DNA of 51,362 nt, from the NCBI GenBank assembly GCA_949288585.1, contig CASEKR010000016.1:1-51362 (forward strand), given 5' to 3'. Positions 31,721-39,572 of this stretch are shown one piece after another. The notes under the pieces are model-generated. The model saw nothing but the letters and a program-made list of their open reading frames with translations. It was not told the DNA's origin and did not search any database. This DNA comes from an uncultured Bacteroides sp. (GTDB lineage Bacteria; Bacteroidota; Bacteroidia; Bacteroidales; Bacteroidaceae). The position numbers and the translations under genes were made by a program. The stretch's first letter is position 1, and the number at the start of each line of letters is the position of its first letter.

Positions 31721-31953
31721 AAAAGAAGAAATTCGGCGACATTAACCACAACAACGAAGAGATGTACGTGTATTGCGAGATGAAAGCAACCGGAAACGCC
31801 GTGAGCGATTACATCTATTATCTGTATTGTGACGGTGAAAGCGTACTGATGGACAAAGAACTGGATGCCGATGACGTGCGCCGCCTGATAAGCTGCCTTA
31901 CCGCCGCACTGAAAGCCACCGGCGAATGGAAAGAGGAAGGAGGTGAGCGATGA
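31717..31953 (+). CDS. Hypothetical protein of the coupled operon, 78 aa
   Basis: Small protein with a basic start (MKKKKFGDINHNNEEMYVYC) and a beta-hairpin-like middle SDYIYYLYCDGESVLMDKEL, then a helix ending KEEGGER. Its fold outline (two strands, loop, VLMDKELDAD, helix) is similar to the next gene product, so the two may be diverged duplicates. Function unknown. Confidence 0.6.
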   Translation: MKKKKFGDINHNNEEMYVYCEMKATGNAVSDYIYYLYCDGESVLMDKELDADDVRRLISCLTAALKATGEWKEEGGER

Positions 31954-32153
31954 AAGAAGTGTTTATCAAAATCAAGAAGCAAAGCAAAGTGAATGAAAAC
32001 GGGGAAACCGTTTCCGAGTACCTGCTTATGGCGCAAGATAACGAAGGCAAAATTACCCCCCTCATCATGATGGACAAGGAAGGGTTGCAGGCATACGCCC
32101 GGTTCATCAGCGAATATGCGGAAAACGAACGGAAGGAAGGAGGCGAGCGATGA
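31950..32153 (+). CDS. Hypothetical protein of the coupled operon, 67 aa
   Basis: Small protein MKEVFIKIKKQSKVNENGET, then YLLMAQDNEGKITPLIMMDK and a helix ending RKEGGER. Strand-strand-helix outline like its upstream neighbour. Translation coupled at both ends through ATGA and AAGGAGG. Function unknown. Confidence 0.6.
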   Translation: MKEVFIKIKKQSKVNENGETVSEYLLMAQDNEGKITPLIMMDKEGLQAYARFISEYAENERKEGGER

Positions 32154-32389
32154 ATGACGCACGCGAAGAATGCTCCGAACTGCATTATTACATCAACGGG
32201 CTGGAGAACCTGACGCAGTTCCTGCAGGTGGTAGAAGAGATTTCTGCCGAAACCGGCATGAGCGACTGGGTGATGACCCACCGCGGCATCCGCATGGCGT
32301 ACTGCTGGCAGGATGCCAAGGCGGTCATCAAAGGAGCGATGAGCGAAGAGATGTACATCGGGCGCAACCGGCTGCCGGAAGTAGGTTGA
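32150..32389 (+). CDS. Last protein of the coupled operon, 79 aa
   Basis: Helical acidic protein (ELHYYINGLENLTQFLQVVE), then MTHRGIRMAYCWQDAKAVIK. Unlike the preceding four it does not end in EGGAR/EGGER, consistent with being the last gene: there is no downstream start to couple. A hairpin (32420-32450) follows. Confidence 0.6.
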   Translation: MNDAREECSELHYYINGLENLTQFLQVVEEISAETGMSDWVMTHRGIRMAYCWQDAKAVIKGAMSEEMYIGRNRLPEVG

Positions 32390-32419
32390 GTCCCTCGGCG
32401 ATAGCTTCTTCTTTTATTG

Positions 32420-32450
32420 TACCCGGCTGTTCTTCACGGACACCCGGGTA
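32420..32450 (+). terminator. Hairpin after the coupled operon
   Basis: TACCCGG (32420-32426) pairs with CCGGGTA (32444-32450), followed by TATTCTT; weak U-tract. Confidence 0.5.
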
Positions 32451-32487
32451 TATTCTTCTAAATAGTATAAAATAATACACCATTCCT

Positions 32488-32518
32488 TTGCAGATGATAT
32501 AATATTTTATATCTTTGC
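32488..32518 (+). promoter_or_regulatory. Promoter of hicAB
   Basis: TTTG (32488-32491), 19-base spacer, TATCTTTG (32511-32518): consensus fit, 22 bases before the hicA start. Confidence 0.75.
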
Positions 32519-32539
32519 AGTACACTCAATAACCAATGA

Positions 32540-32737
32540 ATGAAAAAATACAAAGTCAGAGAAGTAATCAGGATGCTGGAAGCCGACGGATGGGTCAAGA
32601 TAAAAAGCGGAGGGGGTGACCACCGGCAATTCAAACACCCGAACAAGCCGGGTAAGGTGACGGTAAGGGGACACGAAAGCGAGGTCTTGAGCCAATTCCT
32701 GCTAAACAGCATTTGGAAACAGGCGGGGTGGAAATGA
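32540..32737 (+). CDS. hicA: HicA-type mRNA interferase toxin
   Basis: A 65-aa double-stranded-RNA-binding-fold toxin. The family layout KVREVIRMLEADGWVKIKSG, then the catalytic His28 in GGGDHRQFKHP and KVTVRGHESEV is complete. HicA cleaves mRNA and is neutralised by HicB. The gene precedes hicB by 45 bases, and the pair has its own promoter and terminator, so it is an autonomous unit within the accessory island, likely stabilising the prophage or acting in phage defense. Confidence 0.88.
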   Translation: MKKYKVREVIRMLEADGWVKIKSGGGDHRQFKHPNKPGKVTVRGHESEVLSQFLLNSIWKQAGWK

Positions 32738-32782
32738 CCTGCCCCTTTCTCTTATATAAATAATAGCAGGAGGATAGATAAT

Positions 32783-33196
32783 ATGGAAAAGATTCACGTA
32801 AAAGTAGATTGGTGCGAAAAGAATTATGCCGCAGTGACTGAATGTGAGGCCCTGAACGGATTAGTAACCGTAGCCAACAAAACGTATGAGGGGCTGATGA
32901 AGGATTTGGCAGAAGCCGTGCGGTTTCATGTAGAGGGCTGCACCGAAGACGGTGATGCCATGCCGGAATGGCTTGCCGCAGGAGATTACGAGTTTGATGT
33001 CGAGCTGGGAACCTCTGCCTTGCTGCGCAAATGCGAACAATTTACTTCGCTTGCCGCTATCTCGCGGGCATCGGGCATCAGCCAGCAACAGCTTTCACAC
33101 TATGCAAACGGTTTGCGAGAGCCTCGCCAAGAGCAACGCCGCCGCATCGTAGAAGGCATTCACCGCATCGGAAAAGAATGTCTGGCAATAATGTAG
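32783..33196 (+). CDS. hicB: HicB-type antitoxin
   Basis: A 137-aa antitoxin. Residues 1-75 are the degenerate RNase H-like HicB fold (VDWCEKNYAAVTECEALNGL, TYEGLMKDLAEAVRFHVEGC), and residues 80-135 an XRE-type helix-turn-helix (ISRASGISQQQLSHYANGLR). It binds HicA and represses the hicAB promoter. Terminator directly downstream at 33241-33268. Confidence 0.88.
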   Translation: MEKIHVKVDWCEKNYAAVTECEALNGLVTVANKTYEGLMKDLAEAVRFHVEGCTEDGDAMPEWLAAGDYEFDVELGTSALLRKCEQFTSLAAISRASGISQQQLSHYANGLREPRQEQRRRIVEGIHRIGKECLAIM

Positions 33197-33212
33197 TTTT
33201 ATTGACACACAG

Positions 33213-33234
33213 CTGCACCTCAAAGCCGGTGCAG
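33213..33234 (+). repeat. Hairpin CTGCACC/GGTGCAG
   Basis: A perfect 7-bp hairpin between hicB and the terminator; could be a first transcription-ending or stabilising stem. Confidence 0.6.
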
Positions 33235-33240
33235 TATGGA

Positions 33241-33268
33241 GGCTTCCCGCTGGGGAAGCCTCTTTTTT
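33241..33268 (+). terminator. Rho-independent terminator after hicB
   Basis: GGCTTCCC, loop GCTG, GGGAAGCC, then TCTTTTTT: perfect 8-bp stem. It isolates hicAB from the late promoter 3 bases downstream. Confidence 0.93.
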
Positions 33269-33270
33269 GT

Positions 33271-33305
33271 GTCCTTTCCGCCCGGTATGCTATCGTTTAC
33301 CTTTG
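33271..33305 (+). promoter_or_regulatory. Shared late-promoter module, copy 2
   Basis: GTCCTTT (33271-33277), 20-base spacer, TACCTTTG (33298-33305). Drives the portal operon. The tail ATCGTTTACCTTTGCC matches copy 3 exactly. Confidence 0.7.
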
Positions 33306-33320
33306 CCGAAAAAACAAGCT

Positions 33321-33872
33321 ATGGGAGCAAATGCAGAACGAATGGCAGGGTATTACCGGCGCAACCGGCGGAAGAAACGGGGCGAAGGGTATCCCATCGA
33401 ACTCTACGTGGAAGGGGATACAGGCATCACGCAGCAGTGGGAACGGCAGCAAGACAAGGAAGCCGTAGCCCGCTTCAACAGCAACGTGCGCCGCTGGGGA
33501 GACACGGTGAACGCAGCCTTGCGGAGCAGCATAAGCCATTGGATAACGGAAGACACCCGCCTGTCCGCCTCGCTCGTGCAGAACTACCGCCACTGGGGCA
33601 AGGCTCCGCAGGCGGGGCAGGAAATCACCAGCATCGGGTTCGGGTTCGAGGAGGCGGGCTTGTACGTCCATCTGGGCGTAGGGCGCGGATACAACCGCGA
33701 AGGAGGTACGGTGGTGGTGACCAAGAAGCACAACCGCGACAAGATGGAGCGCAGTCCCAAGCCGTGGTTCGACCCTGTCGTCGAACAGCATATTCCTGCG
33801 TTGCAGAAAATCGTGCAGGACTATTGCGGCACGCTTTTCATCAACACCACCCGCATCCTGATAAACCGTTGA
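33321..33872 (+). CDS. Virion assembly protein upstream of portal, 183 aa
   Basis: Start at 33321 (MGANAERMAGYYRRNRRKKR), since the region upstream is promoter. Basic N-terminus, then helices and a Gly-rich middle VHLGVGRGYNREGG. The C-terminal part PKPWFDPVVEQHIPALQKIV resembles the end of HK97 gp10-like head-tail joining proteins. Placed directly before the portal gene; likely a head-tail connector or completion protein. Not certain. Confidence 0.55.
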   Translation: MGANAERMAGYYRRNRRKKRGEGYPIELYVEGDTGITQQWERQQDKEAVARFNSNVRRWGDTVNAALRSSISHWITEDTRLSASLVQNYRHWGKAPQAGQEITSIGFGFEEAGLYVHLGVGRGYNREGGTVVVTKKHNRDKMERSPKPWFDPVVEQHIPALQKIVQDYCGTLFINTTRILINR

Positions 33873-33905
33873 CTTCTTAACTTCTTAACTCCTTAACTCC
33901 TGAAC
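33873..33905 (+). repeat. CTTCTTAACTCC spacer repeats
   Basis: Tandem imperfect CTTAACTT/CTTAACTC units between stop and the portal ATG; longer version at 39486-39565. Confidence 0.75.
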
Positions 33906-33906
33906 A

Positions 33907-35250
33907 ATGAAACATATCGGAAAATTCTCATTCGTAGACACCGCCGCCGGGCAGTATGCCATCCACATGGACTGGAGCGGCGCCATGAGCCAGTTTTTCG
34001 ACCTTGGCGGCGAGAACTGGGACGGCGACCCCGTCAGCGTGGCGGGCGAACGGGTGGTGCCCTGGGGCAAAGACAACAACCTGCCCAACGCCATCCGCAA
34101 CCTGCTGGAGCGCAACAACCTGGGCCCGGGCATCCTCGACCGCAAGACGGGGCTGCTGTACGGGCAGGGACCGGCACTCTACCGCATCGCCATAGAGAAC
34201 AACGAGCGCGTCCAGCGATGGGTGGAAGACGCGGAGATACAAGACTGGCTGGAGTCGTGGGACTACCGTGCCTTTGTACGTGCCGCCCTGGTAGAATATA
34301 CCCACCTGAACGGCGTGTTCGTCAAGTACCGCATGGGACGCGGCGTGCGCATCGGCCGCCCGTGGGTGGCGGGGCTGGACTGCCTGCACTCGCAGGAATG
34401 CCGGCTGGTATGGCCGGCAAACGACAGCCGGAGGCTGGAAGACGTGACCCACGTGCTGACCGGTGACTTCGACGCGCTGCGCAGCCGCACGTTCCGCCGC
34501 TATCCCGTGTTCGACAAATGGAACCCCTCGCGCCACGAGACCGCCATCCGCTACCACTCGATGCGTTCGTTCGGGCGCAACCTGTACGCCATTTCCTGCT
34601 TCTACGGCTCGGTGCCCTGGCTGGAGAACGCCAACGACCTGCCCCGCATCATCCGCCACCTGAACGAGAACATGATTGCGGCGGCATACATCGTGCACGC
34701 CCCGGGTGAGTATTGGAATGAGAAAAAAGACCTGGTGAGGGAACTGCATCCCGACTGGACCGAAGAGCAGGTGCAGCGTGAGATCTTGAAGCTGAAAGAC
34801 GAACTGACGCAGACCATTGCCGACGTGATGGCAGGAAAGGCGAACGCGGGCAAGTTCTTTTCGTGTGTGGACTTCACCGACCCGCAAGGCAACCTGCAGA
34901 GCTGGAAGATAGAGCCTATCGAGATGAACATCGACAAGTACATCGACGCGCAGGCGAAGATAAGCCGTATCGCCGACAGCTCGACTACCAGCGGCTTCGG
35001 GCTATCTCCTGCCCTTGCCAACATCATCATCGACGGCAAGAGCGACAGCGGCAGCCAGATGCTCTATGCCCTGAAGATATTCTACGGTGCCGACACGCAG
35101 ATAGCCGAAGACATCGCCCTCGAAGCCGTAAACGACGCCATCCGCATCAACTTCCCCGACAAAAAAGGCATCTTCCTCGGGCTGTACCGCAAGGTCATCA
35201 ACAAAGAAGACAACGTGAGCGCAGGCGACCGGGCTTCGAACCAGGTATAA
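33907..35250 (+). CDS. Portal protein
   Basis: A 447-aa protein with portal features: DNNLPNAIRNLLERNNLGPG, then DRKTGLLYGQGPALYRI near residue 80, a helical stem, and the C-terminal SRIADSSTTSGFGLSPALAN typical of portal-like proteins that form the dodecameric head gate. Followed by connector and tail genes. No catalytic motif. Separated from the large terminase by the 5-kb accessory island, an unusual split. Confidence 0.78.
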   Translation: MKHIGKFSFVDTAAGQYAIHMDWSGAMSQFFDLGGENWDGDPVSVAGERVVPWGKDNNLPNAIRNLLERNNLGPGILDRKTGLLYGQGPALYRIAIENNERVQRWVEDAEIQDWLESWDYRAFVRAALVEYTHLNGVFVKYRMGRGVRIGRPWVAGLDCLHSQECRLVWPANDSRRLEDVTHVLTGDFDALRSRTFRRYPVFDKWNPSRHETAIRYHSMRSFGRNLYAISCFYGSVPWLENANDLPRIIRHLNENMIAAAYIVHAPGEYWNEKKDLVRELHPDWTEEQVQREILKLKDELTQTIADVMAGKANAGKFFSCVDFTDPQGNLQSWKIEPIEMNIDKYIDAQAKISRIADSSTTSGFGLSPALANIIIDGKSDSGSQMLYALKIFYGADTQIAEDIALEAVNDAIRINFPDKKGIFLGLYRKVINKEDNVSAGDRASNQV

Positions 35251-35305
35251 GGTTTATTCATCACGGAGGGATAATGTGGAATTCAAGTAAATTGTAAATA
35301 CTCAA

Positions 35306-36133
35306 ATGGCAAATGAATTAAGTTTTCCCGACTGCTGGGAAGAGGTGACACCCGAAGAGTGGGTGTACCTCCTGAAGTTAAGGCACGCACTGAGGGTACG
35401 GCGGGGCGTATCGCTGCAGGATATCCGCCGTGCGTGGTGTGCCTTTGTGCTGGAGCGGCGCGGCTACAGGTTCCGCCGCAAGCACGAGACAGACGACATG
35501 AACCTGGTGGACAGGCTGGCAGGCACGCTGGGCTGGATGTGGGTGGTGGATGACGAAGAAGGCTGCGTTGCCATGGACTTCCGCACCACGAAGAACCTGC
35601 TTCCGGAGTGGCAAGGGCTGCGCGGTCCGGCAAGCCACGGTGCCGACCTCACTTTCGGCGAGTTCCGCTACGCCACTGCCGCCATGAACCTGTACACCAC
35701 CGACCATTACGAGAGCGACCTGCTTGCCCTCACCGCCACCCTGTACCGCACACCCGGTTCCGGCGGACGGCGCATCCCCTTCTGCCGGGACAACATGCCC
35801 GGCTACATGCGCGATGCCGTGAAGATGCCCGGCTGGATGCAGTGGGGCGTATACGTGTGGTTCGCTTATTTCTGCGAATACCTGCAGACAGGCAGCTTCG
35901 TCGTCGACGGACACGAAGTGACCTTTGCCCCCGTATTCAGCCGCCGCGAGCCGGATGCACCCCGTTCGTCCGCACAAGACCTGGGGCTGAACAGCATCCT
36001 CTATACCGTGGCAGAGAGCGGCGTGTTCGGCACGGCAGACGATACCGACCGCACTCCGCTGCTCCGTGTCCTCCTCAAACTGCTCGACGACAAGCAGCGG
36101 GCAGACGAAATGATGAAGCGGATGAAGAGATGA
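35306..36133 (+). CDS. Virion/tail-region protein, 275 aa
   Basis: Unrecognised helical protein (FPDCWEEVTPEEWVYLLKLR at the N-terminus). The start pattern of Trp-rich helices with PEEW is often seen in tail-assembly or head-completion proteins of Bacteroides phages. Ends three bases inside the terminator of the convergent minus-strand genes. It is the last gene of the portal transcript. Confidence 0.5.
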   Translation: MANELSFPDCWEEVTPEEWVYLLKLRHALRVRRGVSLQDIRRAWCAFVLERRGYRFRRKHETDDMNLVDRLAGTLGWMWVVDDEEGCVAMDFRTTKNLLPEWQGLRGPASHGADLTFGEFRYATAAMNLYTTDHYESDLLALTATLYRTPGSGGRRIPFCRDNMPGYMRDAVKMPGWMQWGVYVWFAYFCEYLQTGSFVVDGHEVTFAPVFSRREPDAPRSSAQDLGLNSILYTVAESGVFGTADDTDRTPLLRVLLKLLDDKQRADEMMKRMKR

Positions 36134-36165
36134 AAAAAATCCCCGCAGCGGCTCGACTGCGGGGA
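36133..36165 (-). terminator. Terminator for the minus-strand cassette
   Basis: TCCCCGCAG (36140-36148) and CTGCGGGGA (36157-36165) form a perfect 9-bp stem; on the minus strand seven T follow (36139-36133). Confidence 0.9.
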
Positions 36166-36188
36166 CGGATGTTCAAACAAGATTGTTC

Positions 36189-36638
36189 TTAACCGAGTTT
36201 CAACGATGTCTGGTTCAGCATCGCTCCAATGTCATCCAGTGCATGCCTGAATGTTTGGAGTTCACTTTCGGTAAAATGAGCCTTTTTCCCGTTCACGACA
36301 TAACCGTTAATGCGTTGGTATAACCAGTTACGGCTTTTGCCAAAGTATTTCTTTGCAATGTAGCTGAGCGATATGGCTTCCGGCAGCTCGCCGAGCTTAT
36401 CCCGTAGGATAGCTTCGTCTGCCCGGTTGATAAAATCGTTGCAGGCATCCACTGTCGCTTGGAATCCGGCTTCAGCCTTTTCCCTGTAAAGTGCTTTCTC
36501 TTCATCAGACATACGTGCGTAGTTGGCTTCCATTTCTTTTTTGAAAGCATCCCTTTCCTCCTGGGTGCGCAAGGTCTTAAAACGTTCGAACGCTGCTTTC
36601 ATTTCCGGAGTAGGCAGGCAATTATCCCAATTTATCAT
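36189..36638 (-). CDS. DUF5053-type protein
   Basis: A 149-aa protein: helical charged N-terminus (PTPEMKAAFERFKTLRTQEE), then the DUF5053 signature region SLSYIAKKYFGKSRNWLYQR, a small winged-helix-like DNA-binding part, ending DDIGAMLNQTSLKLG. Common in Bacteroidales mobile elements; function not established. Minus strand between two virion operons, with a 60-aa partner upstream and its own terminator: a second moron-type cassette. Confidence 0.78.
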   Translation of the reverse strand: MINWDNCLPTPEMKAAFERFKTLRTQEERDAFKKEMEANYARMSDEEKALYREKAEAGFQATVDACNDFINRADEAILRDKLGELPEAISLSYIAKKYFGKSRNWLYQRINGYVVNGKKAHFTESELQTFRHALDDIGAMLNQTSLKLG

Positions 36639-36654
36639 ATTTTTGTAGTTTTAA

Positions 36655-36676
36655 GCCCTCCCAGTGAAGGGAGGGC
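36655..36676 (-). terminator. Hairpin between the two cassette genes
   Basis: GCCCTCCC/GGGAGGGC perfect 8-bp stem, 6-base loop, then TTAAAAC on the minus strand. Weak U-tract: may attenuate rather than stop transcription into the DUF5053 gene. Confidence 0.6.
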
Positions 36677-36682
36677 GGTTAA

Positions 36683-36865
36683 TCATTCATGTTCCAATTT
36701 CTCTTTAATCTCGAGCATCCGGTCCAAGATATCGTCTATCAACTGCTTCCGCTCTTTTACGTCTTCGGGTATTCCGTAAGATTCATGAAAGGAAATCAGA
36801 AGTTTCAGGTTCTCGTACTCTTGCTCTAACTGTTTTTTTTCTTCTTCTTTCATCGATTTAAACAT
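36683..36865 (-). CDS. Small coiled-coil protein, 60 aa
   Basis: Highly charged, almost entirely helical (KEEEKKQLEQEYENLKLLIS, later KQLIDDILDRMLEIKEKLEH); heptad-like. First gene after the minus-strand promoter at 36893. Likely a regulator or partner of the DUF5053 protein. An internal start at Met5 is also possible. Confidence 0.6.
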   Translation of the reverse strand: MFKSMKEEEKKQLEQEYENLKLLISFHESYGIPEDVKERKQLIDDILDRMLEIKEKLEHE

Positions 36866-36892
36866 TAAATTAAGAACTCTTGTTTGACACTA

Positions 36893-36924
36893 CAAAGATA
36901 ATACGCTTTTGCTTATTATGCAAA
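36893..36924 (-). promoter_or_regulatory. Promoter of the minus-strand cassette
   Basis: On the minus strand: TTTG (36924-36921), 20-base spacer, TATCTTTG (36900-36893). Consensus fit. Confidence 0.75.
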
Positions 36925-36964
36925 TGATTATTGGTTTATTTACTTGCATCCTCTCTTTTTTTAT

Positions 36965-36999
36965 GTCCTTTCCTTTGTTTCCTCCATCGTTTACCTTTG
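36965..36999 (+). promoter_or_regulatory. Shared late-promoter module, copy 3
   Basis: GTCCTTT (36965-36971), 20-base spacer, TACCTTTG (36992-36999). Preceded by CTTTTTTTAT. Drives the connector/tail operon. Confidence 0.7.
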
Positions 37000-37014
37000 C
37001 CCGAAATAATCATT

Positions 37015-37060
37015 GGTAAATCGTAAATTGCTAAATCGTAAATTGCTAAATCGTAAATGA
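37015..37060 (+). repeat. TAAATCGTAAATTGC spacer repeats
   Basis: Three tandem units of TAAATCGTAAATTGC immediately before the next ATG. Confidence 0.8.
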
Positions 37061-37061
37061 C

Positions 37062-37976
37062 ATGTTGCTAATCGAACGAACCGAACAACTCCGGGCACTG
37101 ACCGGCAACTACTACGCCAACAACGACTTCACGAAGGTGGAAGGCGACATTGAGCAGGCCACCGAAGAACTGGCACGGCTGGTGGGTGAAGGGGTCATTG
37201 CCCTGGCAGAAAAAGCAGACGACAGCGACCCGCTGCGACGGCTGGTGCAGCGCCCCATCGCCATCCTTGCCACCCTGCGCATGTATCAGAAAAACGACCT
37301 GAGCCACGAAGACGACGGGCGCAAGTTCAAGGTGTCGACCGACGGCGGCGACAAGCTGCCGTGGGAGTGGCAGCTGGATCGCGACGATGCCCTGCAGATG
37401 GAAGCGTACTACCGTGCCGTAGATTCGCTCATCACCCACCTGAACAAGACCAAGCCCGAAGAGTGGACCTCTACAAGCCTGTACCGTGCCACCCGGCAGC
37501 TTATCGTGCGTAGCGGGGCGCAATTCGACATGTATTTTCCCATCAACCGCAGCGAGCGGACATACCTGCTGCTGGTGCCTTTCATCCGCGAAGCGCAGCT
37601 GATGACCGTGGCGGATGCCTACGGAACAGACTGGCAGAAGCTCTTAGACGAAGACTTGGACACGGACGCGTCCAAGTCCGAGAGTGCGGCACACTATGCC
37701 GCCGCCATGGCGGTGTGCCTGCTGGCAATGGGCACCGCCCTCTGCCGGTTGCCGCTCAAACTGCTGCCCTGTGGCGTGGTGCGCGGTTACCTTGCCGAGA
37801 GCGGGATGCGCGACAGCGAACCGGCAAGCCTCGATGACGTGCGCCGTGCCTCCGACTGGATGCGTGCCGACGCCGCACGCTGGATAGACAAGATGAAGCG
37901 TGCCCGCGACGGCAGCGAACCCGACTACGAGCTGCTGCCCCGGAACCACCCGCGCAACAAGTATTGCCGGTTATAG
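37062..37976 (+). CDS. Virion structural protein, 304 aa
   Basis: Unrecognised by fold; helical with a hydrophobic patch (AMAVCLLAMGTALCRLPLKL, about 215-240). Similar in feel to the DUF6712-type proteins found between portal and tail genes in Bacteroidales phages, but I am not sure. Likely a head-tail adaptor. First gene behind late promoter copy 3. Confidence 0.5.
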   Translation: MLLIERTEQLRALTGNYYANNDFTKVEGDIEQATEELARLVGEGVIALAEKADDSDPLRRLVQRPIAILATLRMYQKNDLSHEDDGRKFKVSTDGGDKLPWEWQLDRDDALQMEAYYRAVDSLITHLNKTKPEEWTSTSLYRATRQLIVRSGAQFDMYFPINRSERTYLLLVPFIREAQLMTVADAYGTDWQKLLDEDLDTDASKSESAAHYAAAMAVCLLAMGTALCRLPLKLLPCGVVRGYLAESGMRDSEPASLDDVRRASDWMRADAARWIDKMKRARDGSEPDYELLPRNHPRNKYCRL

Positions 37977-38011
37977 ACCCTCCATTATTAACTATTCACT
38001 ATTAACTAAAA

Positions 38012-38992
38012 ATGACTGTTACCCAACGCCCCAGAACCCGAGAGTTCTGCGCCACCATGCAGGACTACATCATCGATACCGACTCGACCATCACCTTCAG
38101 CATCTACTACGGAGGCAAGAAGATACTGGACGAAGAATACGTGCCCGATGCGCAGAACCAGGTGCGCATCCGCCGCCTTGGCAAGTTCTGCGAGCTGGCA
38201 TTGTGGGGAGAATGGTGCGAAGATGCGCTGTATTGGCAAACAAGTGCCTCCGGTACGTTTTCTTTCTACATCAACAATACGAAAGATGCCGACTCGCTGG
38301 TCATCTATTCCTGCCTTCAGACCCGGAAGTCTGCCGGTTCGCCGGGAGCCTTGAGCGAGGTGGCGCAAAAAGTGACCCGTCCCGGTGTGCCCGAATACGT
38401 GAGCGGTTTCCCCAATGCGAACAGCTGTGCCGTGCACGGCATCCTGCCGGACGGTACGGAGAAAAGCTACTCCTTGCCTCTTCCTAACGCGCAGACGATT
38501 GTCACCCTGAAGGCGGATTACGAATACGCCTGTTCCCTGCTCGAAGCGGAAAGCCTGCGGAGCTATTCATTCAGCCTGAGCGGCGGAAGCCTGGAATTTG
38601 TGGTAGACACCACGCCCTACGCCGAGCGGTGGGTGTTCCGCTTCAAGAACGTGTACGACATGCCCGAAACCCTGTGCTGCACGGGTGGGCTTTCCGTAGC
38701 CGGGAGCAGCGAAGACGACACGGCATCGATGTACGGCGTAGAGCGCAAGTTCGGGCTGAAGGTGACCGACGAATACACGGCACGAAGCGGCATCATCCAC
38801 CTGCGGTCGGAATACAAGCTGTGGCACAACCTGCTGAACGCCCGTGAGGCGGAGGTTTGGAACGGGTCGGAGTGGCTGCCCATCATCATCACCAAGCAGA
38901 AGCTGGAGCGTGACTTTCGCCGCTCTGTACTGACCACCGTAGAGTTCTCGTTCCGCATGGCAGACCCGACACAGAATAACCTTATTGAGTGA
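38012..38992 (+). CDS. Beta-rich tail-region protein, 326 aa
   Basis: Beta-strand rich protein with two similar halves in outline (FSIYYGGKKILDEEYVPDA; later SFSLSGGSLEFVVDTTPYAE). No catalytic or membrane features. Position between connector and tape-measure genes fits a major tail or baseplate protein. The C-terminal VLTTVEFSFRMADPTQNNLI is a strand pattern common in tail proteins. Confidence 0.5.
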   Translation: MTVTQRPRTREFCATMQDYIIDTDSTITFSIYYGGKKILDEEYVPDAQNQVRIRRLGKFCELALWGEWCEDALYWQTSASGTFSFYINNTKDADSLVIYSCLQTRKSAGSPGALSEVAQKVTRPGVPEYVSGFPNANSCAVHGILPDGTEKSYSLPLPNAQTIVTLKADYEYACSLLEAESLRSYSFSLSGGSLEFVVDTTPYAERWVFRFKNVYDMPETLCCTGGLSVAGSSEDDTASMYGVERKFGLKVTDEYTARSGIIHLRSEYKLWHNLLNAREAEVWNGSEWLPIIITKQKLERDFRRSVLTTVEFSFRMADPTQNNLIE

Positions 38993-39019
38993 ATAATTAA
39001 TAATGAATAATGAACAGTT

Positions 39020-39475
39020 ATGATTGATATAAAGCGTTTCAGAGAGTGGCTTATCGAATTAAAGGAGAGCGTTAACGAACAAGCGAAAGATATTCAAATA
39101 GAAGGCGTTGCATTAGCGGTGCGTGAGGGGCACATCATCCGCAAGCTGCGTGACCGGCGCGGCGTTATCCTGTGCGCCAAATATCCCGACGCTACGGTCA
39201 AGGGCGATACAGACAACTTCAGCAGCGACAACGACATTGTGCTGTTCCTGTTGGAGAAAGTGGCGTCCGGACAACTGAGTGACGAAGAAGAGTTAGCGCA
39301 CTATGCCTCCCTGCAACGGATGATGCTTGACCTCCGCAATTACCTGATGGATTCCCCTTTCGTCTGCAACGACGAGATGCAGGTGACAACCGACCTCACC
39401 ATCGAATGGGAATACGACATCTTCGGAGGCTGGAACGGGCTGAGCATCGGATTCAAGCTGCAAGACTATGCGTGA
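39020..39475 (+). CDS. Tail-region protein, 151 aa
   Basis: Unrecognised alpha/beta protein (KRFREWLIELKESVNEQAKD, then CAKYPDATVKGDTDNFSSDN). Acidic. It sits in the position of tail completion or chaperone genes ahead of the tape measure. No evidence of a frameshift pair, as seen with many tail chaperones. Confidence 0.5.
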   Translation: MIDIKRFREWLIELKESVNEQAKDIQIEGVALAVREGHIIRKLRDRRGVILCAKYPDATVKGDTDNFSSDNDIVLFLLEKVASGQLSDEEELAHYASLQRMMLDLRNYLMDSPFVCNDEMQVTTDLTIEWEYDIFGGWNGLSIGFKLQDYA

Positions 39476-39485
39476 TAACTATTGG

Positions 39486-39565
39486 CTTCTAACTCCCTCT
39501 AACTCCTTTAACTCCTTAACTCCTTAACTCCTTAACTTCTTAACTCCTTAACTTCTTAACTCCTG
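39486..39565 (+). repeat. CTCCTTAA spacer repeat array
   Basis: About nine imperfect tandem units of CTCCTTAA / CTTCTTAA directly before the ATG at 39573. Entirely pyrimidine/A; no gene, no stem. Probably an unstructured translation leader. Confidence 0.9.
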
Positions 39566-39572
39566 ACAAAAA

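Larger units (their letters stand above)
31398..32153 (+). promoter_or_regulatory. Four identical Shine-Dalgarno/ATGA coupling junctions
   Basis: AAGGAGG at 31396-31402, 31704-31710, 31937-31943 and 32137-32143, each exactly 6 bases before an ATG that overlaps the upstream stop (31409, 31717, 31950, 32150). Because the site is inside the coding sequence, all four upstream proteins end EGGAR or EGGER. Strong Shine-Dalgarno sites are rare in Bacteroidales. Confidence 0.9.

Noticed and set aside
39486-39565. CRISPR array
   Set aside because: Units are 8 bases, contiguous and imperfect with no spacers; also no cas genes.
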